Positions 5,022 through 8,328 of a DNA stretch of 8,328 bases are shown here, in pieces. How positions within the stretch are numbered: the first letter of the stretch is position 1; each line of letters begins with the position of its first letter. Origin of the DNA: Thermoprotei archaeon (GTDB taxonomy: Archaea > Thermoproteota > Methanomethylicia > Nezhaarchaeales > WYZ-LMO8); contig QMSF01000026.1 of assembly GCA_003649565.1 (NCBI GenBank), positions 1 through 8,328 of the forward strand, read 5' to 3'. The position numbers were made by a program, and so were the translations under genes. The notes below the pieces were generated by a model. It was not told the DNA's origin and made no database searches. It saw nothing but the letters and a program-made list of their open reading frames with translations.

Positions 5022-5522
5022 ATGTTTCAAAAACCTGAGGATGCTCTTGATTTTTGCATTACGAGGTCACATTACCTGTTAGCAAGTTGGGTCGATGTGA
5101 TCTTGGAAGATTATGGTGAGGAAGTAAAGAATAAACTCAAGAACTTCATGTACGAAAGAGCTAGAAGATTATGGAATCAGATCAAAGATGAGCTTGATCA
5201 AGATATAGTTAAGAGGAGAGATGCCATAACGTGGTGGGAGGTTGAGTTAAAATTTCTAAGTCCATATATTTACAGCGGGATTATGGAAGTTAAGCCAATA
5301 GAGTTAACGCCTAAAAGATGTAAAGTTAGGTTTACAAAATGTTCATTTATAAATGGCTGGAACTTAGCAATGGTACAACCTGACGTTATGTGCGAAATTC
5401 TCAAGGAGACCGAGAGAGGATTTGCTGAGGCAATAAATCCAAAACTTAGAATTTCTGAGTTTAACCCTGGCTTGGCTAAATACGAGCCATATTGCGAATT
5501 GACTGTTGAAATGCAGGATTAA
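5022..5522 (+). CDS. Conserved small protein, resembles the L-2-amino-thiazoline-4-carboxylic acid hydrolase-like family
   Basis: A 166-residue soluble protein with no signal peptide or membrane segment. The N-terminal half is helical and rich in charged and aromatic residues (ITWWEVE at 69-75). The C-terminal half has a cysteine pattern recalling the ATC-hydrolase-like family: VRFTKCSFI (Cys107), MCEILKETERGFAEAINPKL (Cys124) and YCELTVE (Cys158). In that family a C-x-x-[DE] segment precedes an N-P-x-[LV] turn and a closing cysteine strand. I recognise the pattern, not a close homologue. Bacterial members with known activity open a thiazoline ring on the way to cysteine, but many archaeal relatives have no known role, so the function stays open. 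It sits between the FKBP gene (76-base gap) and the ACT regulator (42-base gap), all on the plus strand. Confidence 0.5.
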   Translation: MFQKPEDALDFCITRSHYLLASWVDVILEDYGEEVKNKLKNFMYERARRLWNQIKDELDQDIVKRRDAITWWEVELKFLSPYIYSGIMEVKPIELTPKRCKVRFTKCSFINGWNLAMVQPDVMCEILKETERGFAEAINPKLRISEFNPGLAKYEPYCELTVEMQD

Positions 5523-5564
5523 CCCAAAGCATTTTACGCATCCTCAACTCTTTTTTATTGAGTT

Positions 5565-6074
5565 ATGTGGAGCATAATAGTCAAGAAATTCGAGGAAGCT
5601 CCAGCAAAGTTGAAGGTAGCTAAATTGCTAGTTGAAAATGGCTTTAGAATAGGTGAAAATGGAAAAATCTATTGTGGTGACATCGAGATTCCCGATACTA
5701 AAATAGCTAGGGTTCTAAATGTTGATAGACGTGTTGTAAGGGAGACAGTGAAATATATAATGAGCGATGAAATGCTAAAAAAGGTGTTTACGCGTTTAAA
5801 GCCCGCAGGTGCTCTTCTTAGAGATGTCGCCACTCTATTTAGCTATGGAGTTCTCGAAATTAGGGCTGAGCCAAGCGCCGTTGGCATAATAGCTGGCGTC
5901 ACAGAAGCCTTAGCTAAGGCTGGCATAAGTATAAGGCAAATTCATGCTGAAGATCCTGATTTAAACCCCGATCCGAAATTAATAATTATAACCGAGAAGC
6001 CCGTACCTGGAGAAGTTATACCTGAAATTCTGAAAGTACCTAATGTCAAAAGCGTAACTATAATCCAAGGTTAA
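5565..6074 (+). CDS. Predicted regulator of amino-acid metabolism, HTH plus ACT domain (COG2150-like)
   Basis: A 169-residue two-domain protein. The N-terminal part (about 12-65) forms a winged-helix-like segment whose recognition region is IPDTKIARVLNVDRRVVRET. The C-terminal part (about 95-167) is an ACT domain: VLEIRAEPSAVGIIAGVTEA, then AGISIRQIHAED and a final strand VKSVTIIQG. ACT domains bind small ligands, commonly amino acids, so the protein probably senses an amino acid and controls transcription; target and ligand are unknown. The length and architecture match archaeal COG2150. No Shine-Dalgarno precedes the ATG. An AT-rich TTTTA near 5533-5537 sits about 30 bases upstream and could be the TATA box of a nearly leaderless mRNA. 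The stop at 6072-6074 is followed at once by the tmcA ribosome-binding site, so the two genes are probably cotranscribed. Confidence 0.82.
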   Translation: MWSIIVKKFEEAPAKLKVAKLLVENGFRIGENGKIYCGDIEIPDTKIARVLNVDRRVVRETVKYIMSDEMLKKVFTRLKPAGALLRDVATLFSYGVLEIRAEPSAVGIIAGVTEALAKAGISIRQIHAEDPDLNPDPKLIIITEKPVPGEVIPEILKVPNVKSVTIIQG

Positions 6075-6080
6075 GGTGAG
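6075..6080 (+). promoter_or_regulatory. tmcA: Ribosome-binding site GGTGAG that decides the tmcA start
   Basis: GGTGAG directly follows the stop codon of the upstream gene and lies 4 bases before the GTG at 6085. The other in-frame GTG (6076) lies inside this site and is unlikely to be the start. Confidence 0.6.
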
Positions 6081-6084
6081 AAGA

Positions 6085-8328
6085 GTGGTTTTAAGCAGAG
6101 AAATAGCAGATGAGATAATCAATAGCATAGCCAGTGGAATTAGGAATTTTCAGAGGAGAATGATAGTTCTATGCGGCTCAGGGACCAGTAAAGTCGAAGT
6201 AGCAGCTCAGCTGGTTGACCTATACATTGATAACATCAACAAGGCTCCATCAATGCTCTATGTTGTTGACTCTCTCGATCAGGGGACTCTCGGAGTTGAA
6301 GGGCTCAAGAGATTTAAAGAGTGCTTGAAGAACAAAATGGAGTTTAGAGCGATATCCTATCTTGACACAGAGTCTGTAATGGGGTTGACTTACGATATCC
6401 TCATCTTGGATGTTATGGAGGAGTTGAGGCCAAATGATTTAGGAAGGCTCATTGAAACTGTTAGAGGTGGAGGTTTAATCATTTTATTAGCTCCTCAACT
6501 TGACTCATGGATTAATAACATCACTAGATTTCAAAGAAAACTGCTTATACCGCCATATACCATTAACGACTTGAAGAGACTGTTCATAAGGAGGTTTATC
6601 AATAAGTTAAAAGAGCATAAGGGCATATGGCTCATAGACTTAGAGACGGGTTTTGTCCATTACAACAAGCCATCTGAGACCAAGACACGAGAAACTAAAA
6701 TGGAAATTCCATCCGGTTCCCTATTCCCGAAAGAGCTCTATCTTATGTCAAAGACTAATGACCAGGTCAAAGCCCTTATGTCAATGGAGGCCTTTGCCAA
6801 AGAGAGAAGATACGTTCTCGTGATAACGGCTAACAGAGGTAGAGGTAAAAGTGCTGTTTTAGGTTTAGGATTAGCAGGTCTTTTATATACTGCTAAAGGC
6901 AAGTTTAGCGTCATAGTTACTGCGCCATCACTTTACAATGTTCAAGTCCTCTTTGAATTTTTAAAGATGGGTTTAGAGAAGCTTGGCTTGCCCTATGATG
7001 TAGAGGAGAGGCATGGATTAATGAGGGCCATTTATTGCCGTAAAGGCAGGGTTACGTATGAAGAACCATTTGATGCTGCTTCTTCAAATGCAAAAATGGT
7101 CGTGGTTGATGAAGCTGCTGGCATACCTGTCCATCTTCTCTTGAGGATTAAGAGGAATTTTAGAAGAGCAGTATTTTCTTCGACAATCCATGGCTACGAA
7201 GGTGCAGGTAGAGGTTTTAGCATAAGATTTCTTTCAGCTCTTCGAAAAGAAAGCAGAACGCCTCTGCTCGAAATCTCCATGAGAGACCCTATACGATATG
7301 CTTCTGGAGACCCTATTGAGGAATGGCTTTACGATACATTGCTTCTTGACGCTGAACCCGCTAAGATAGAGGAGGAACCCACATCGCTAATTTATGAGAA
7401 GGCTGATTTGGAGAAATGGTTTTTGGAGAGGGAGGATGAATTAAGAGGCTTCATCGGAATATACGTGTTGGCTCATTATAGAAATCGACCAGATGATGTC
7501 GCTATACTGGGAGAAGCACCTCACCATTTTGCAAGGCTCTTGAAGACTTCAGACGGCGCAATAGTCACTGCAGTGCACTTGGCAAGAGAAGGGGAATTGG
7601 AGGATGAAATCATAGAAGAGATCTTAGCTGGCTATGAACCTTCAGGTAACGTTGTACCCTCACTCATAGTCAAGTACTATCCGCCATATAGGCACTTCGC
7701 CAAGTATGTCGGCTGGAGAATAGTGAGAATAGCTGTTCACCCTAATCTCATGGATAGAGGCCTGGGGAGTCTTGTTCTCGATGATTTATGCGATGAAGCG
7801 CAGCGAGCGGGTGTAGATTGGATTGGAGCAGGTTTTGGCGTTACAAGGACATTACTCAACTTCTGGATAAAGAACGGCTTTCTCCCTGTTCATATAAGTC
7901 CCACTAGGAATCCTGCTTCAGGCGAGTATAGCGTGCTCGTCATTAAGCCTTTGAGTAGGAGAGCTCATAAACTCGTCGAGGTTATGAGTAACGAATTCAA
8001 AACTAGGTTTATCGAAAGCTTATACGATACTTATTTTGATCTTGAAGCTGATGTGGCAAGGCTGCTTCTCTATTCACCCTATGGTGCAGGTGATATTAGA
8101 CTGAATCTATCTAAGAGCCAAGATGCCAGGCTTAAGGCATATGTTAATGGCATCGTGACGTACGAAGCAGCTAATGATGCCATAAGCCAGCTGGTTAAAG
8201 CTCATTTCATGCTAAGAAACGATAAGAGAGTTAGACTTGACGAGGAGGAAGAGGAGCTTCTCATAGCTAAGTGTCTTCAAGGCAGAAGCTGGAGCGATGC
8301 AGCTAAAGCAGCTGGCTTCTCCCCATCA
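6085..8328 (+). CDS. tmcA: RNA cytidine acetyltransferase TmcA (tRNA(Met) cytidine acetyltransferase), 3' end outside the window
   Basis: TmcA (RNA helicase-like plus acetyltransferase; NAT10/Kre33 relatives) uses ATP and acetyl-CoA to make N4-acetylcytidine. Bacterial TmcA acts on C34 of elongator tRNA-Met; archaeal members can act more widely on tRNA and rRNA. The 748 codons present are open to the right edge with no stop. Domains: an N-terminal alpha/beta domain (about 1-160), the helicase-like ATPase with Walker A ANRGRGKS (Lys255) and Walker B MVVVDEAAG (Asp342, Glu343), the conserved STIHGYEGAGRGFS and MRDPIRYASGDPIEEWL, then a GNAT acetyltransferase domain with the acetyl-CoA loop VHPNLMDRGLGS (Arg558 to Gly561), and a C-terminal helical part ending in an HTH-like segment (GRSWSDAAKAAGFSP). 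E. coli TmcA has 671 residues, and archaeal forms are longer, so little is probably missing. The gap of 10 bases after the ACT regulator suggests an operon. Confidence 0.95.
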   Translation, partial: MVLSREIADEIINSIASGIRNFQRRMIVLCGSGTSKVEVAAQLVDLYIDNINKAPSMLYVVDSLDQGTLGVEGLKRFKECLKNKMEFRAISYLDTESVMGLTYDILILDVMEELRPNDLGRLIETVRGGGLIILLAPQLDSWINNITRFQRKLLIPPYTINDLKRLFIRRFINKLKEHKGIWLIDLETGFVHYNKPSETKTRETKMEIPSGSLFPKELYLMSKTNDQVKALMSMEAFAKERRYVLVITANRGRGKSAVLGLGLAGLLYTAKGKFSVIVTAPSLYNVQVLFEFLKMGLEKLGLPYDVEERHGLMRAIYCRKGRVTYEEPFDAASSNAKMVVVDEAAGIPVHLLLRIKRNFRRAVFSSTIHGYEGAGRGFSIRFLSALRKESRTPLLEISMRDPIRYASGDPIEEWLYDTLLLDAEPAKIEEEPTSLIYEKADLEKWFLEREDELRGFIGIYVLAHYRNRPDDVAILGEAPHHFARLLKTSDGAIVTAVHLAREGELEDEIIEEILAGYEPSGNVVPSLIVKYYPPYRHFAKYVGWRIVRIAVHPNLMDRGLGSLVLDDLCDEAQRAGVDWIGAGFGVTRTLLNFWIKNGFLPVHISPTRNPASGEYSVLVIKPLSRRAHKLVEVMSNEFKTRFIESLYDTYFDLEADVARLLLYSPYGAGDIRLNLSKSQDARLKAYVNGIVTYEAANDAISQLVKAHFMLRNDKRVRLDEEEEELLIAKCLQGRSWSDAAKAAGFSPS

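Noticed and set aside
1..8328. CRISPR array, insertion sequence, prophage or defence system
   Set aside because: No regularly spaced repeats, transposase or integrase motifs, or paired terminal inverted repeats were seen. The genes are housekeeping and metabolic.

Overview
The window looks archaeal, probably from the TACK side (Thermoproteota and relatives), although the sequence alone does not fix the lineage. The signs are a tRNA-Val gene with a small bulge-helix-bulge (BHB) intron in the anticodon loop, GGTG-type Shine-Dalgarno sites next to leaderless-looking starts with a TATA box about 26 bases upstream, GTG and TTG starts, an archaeal-type long FKBP isomerase, a COG2150 ACT-domain regulator and an archaeal TmcA. 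HypC and HypD imply that the cell makes a [NiFe] hydrogenase, although no hydrogenase subunit lies here.

Layout: tRNA-Val(GAC) on minus (34-126); an O6-alkylguanine-DNA alkyltransferase on plus (259-891); a class V PLP aminotransferase on plus (about 956-2101); hypD on minus (2098-3244); a YfcE/MJ0936-type phosphoesterase on plus (3306-3863); hypC on minus (3867-4100); a long FKBP-type prolyl isomerase on plus (4181-4945); a small cysteine-containing protein resembling the ATC-hydrolase family on plus (5022-5522); an HTH+ACT regulator on plus (5565-6074); and tmcA on plus (from 6085), which is open at the right edge. No gene-free stretch exceeds 300 bases.

The main discovery is in hypD. Read conventionally, the gene appears to begin at 3135 with a nonsense N-terminus and no first essential cysteine. 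The missing N-terminus lies upstream in another frame (start 3244) and runs to the motif MHVCGT, after which an in-frame TAA follows. Between the two parts is a 22-base insert (3101-3122) that folds with its flanks into a BHB motif: a 4-bp central helix, two 3-base bulges, and an inner 5-bp stem with a 5-base loop. Cutting both bulges after their second base, as the archaeal tRNA splicing endonuclease does, restores MHVCGT-HEWTISRFG and a 374-residue HypD. Its three N-terminal cysteines fall at 39, 67 and 70, matching C41, C69 and C72 of the E. coli protein with a constant offset. The tRNA-Val intron in the same window has the same geometry and acts as an internal control. This is therefore a protein-coding BHB intron that interrupts the metal-centre motif of a hydrogenase maturation factor. 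BHB introns in archaeal mRNAs are rare; cbf5 is the well-known case, and I know of no description in hypD.

Functionally, HypC and HypD act together to build and deliver the Fe(CN)2CO group of [NiFe] hydrogenases. Here they are two separate minus-strand genes with an unrelated plus-strand phosphoesterase between them. The remaining genes are housekeeping: DNA alkylation repair, amino-acid metabolism, protein folding, and RNA cytidine acetylation.
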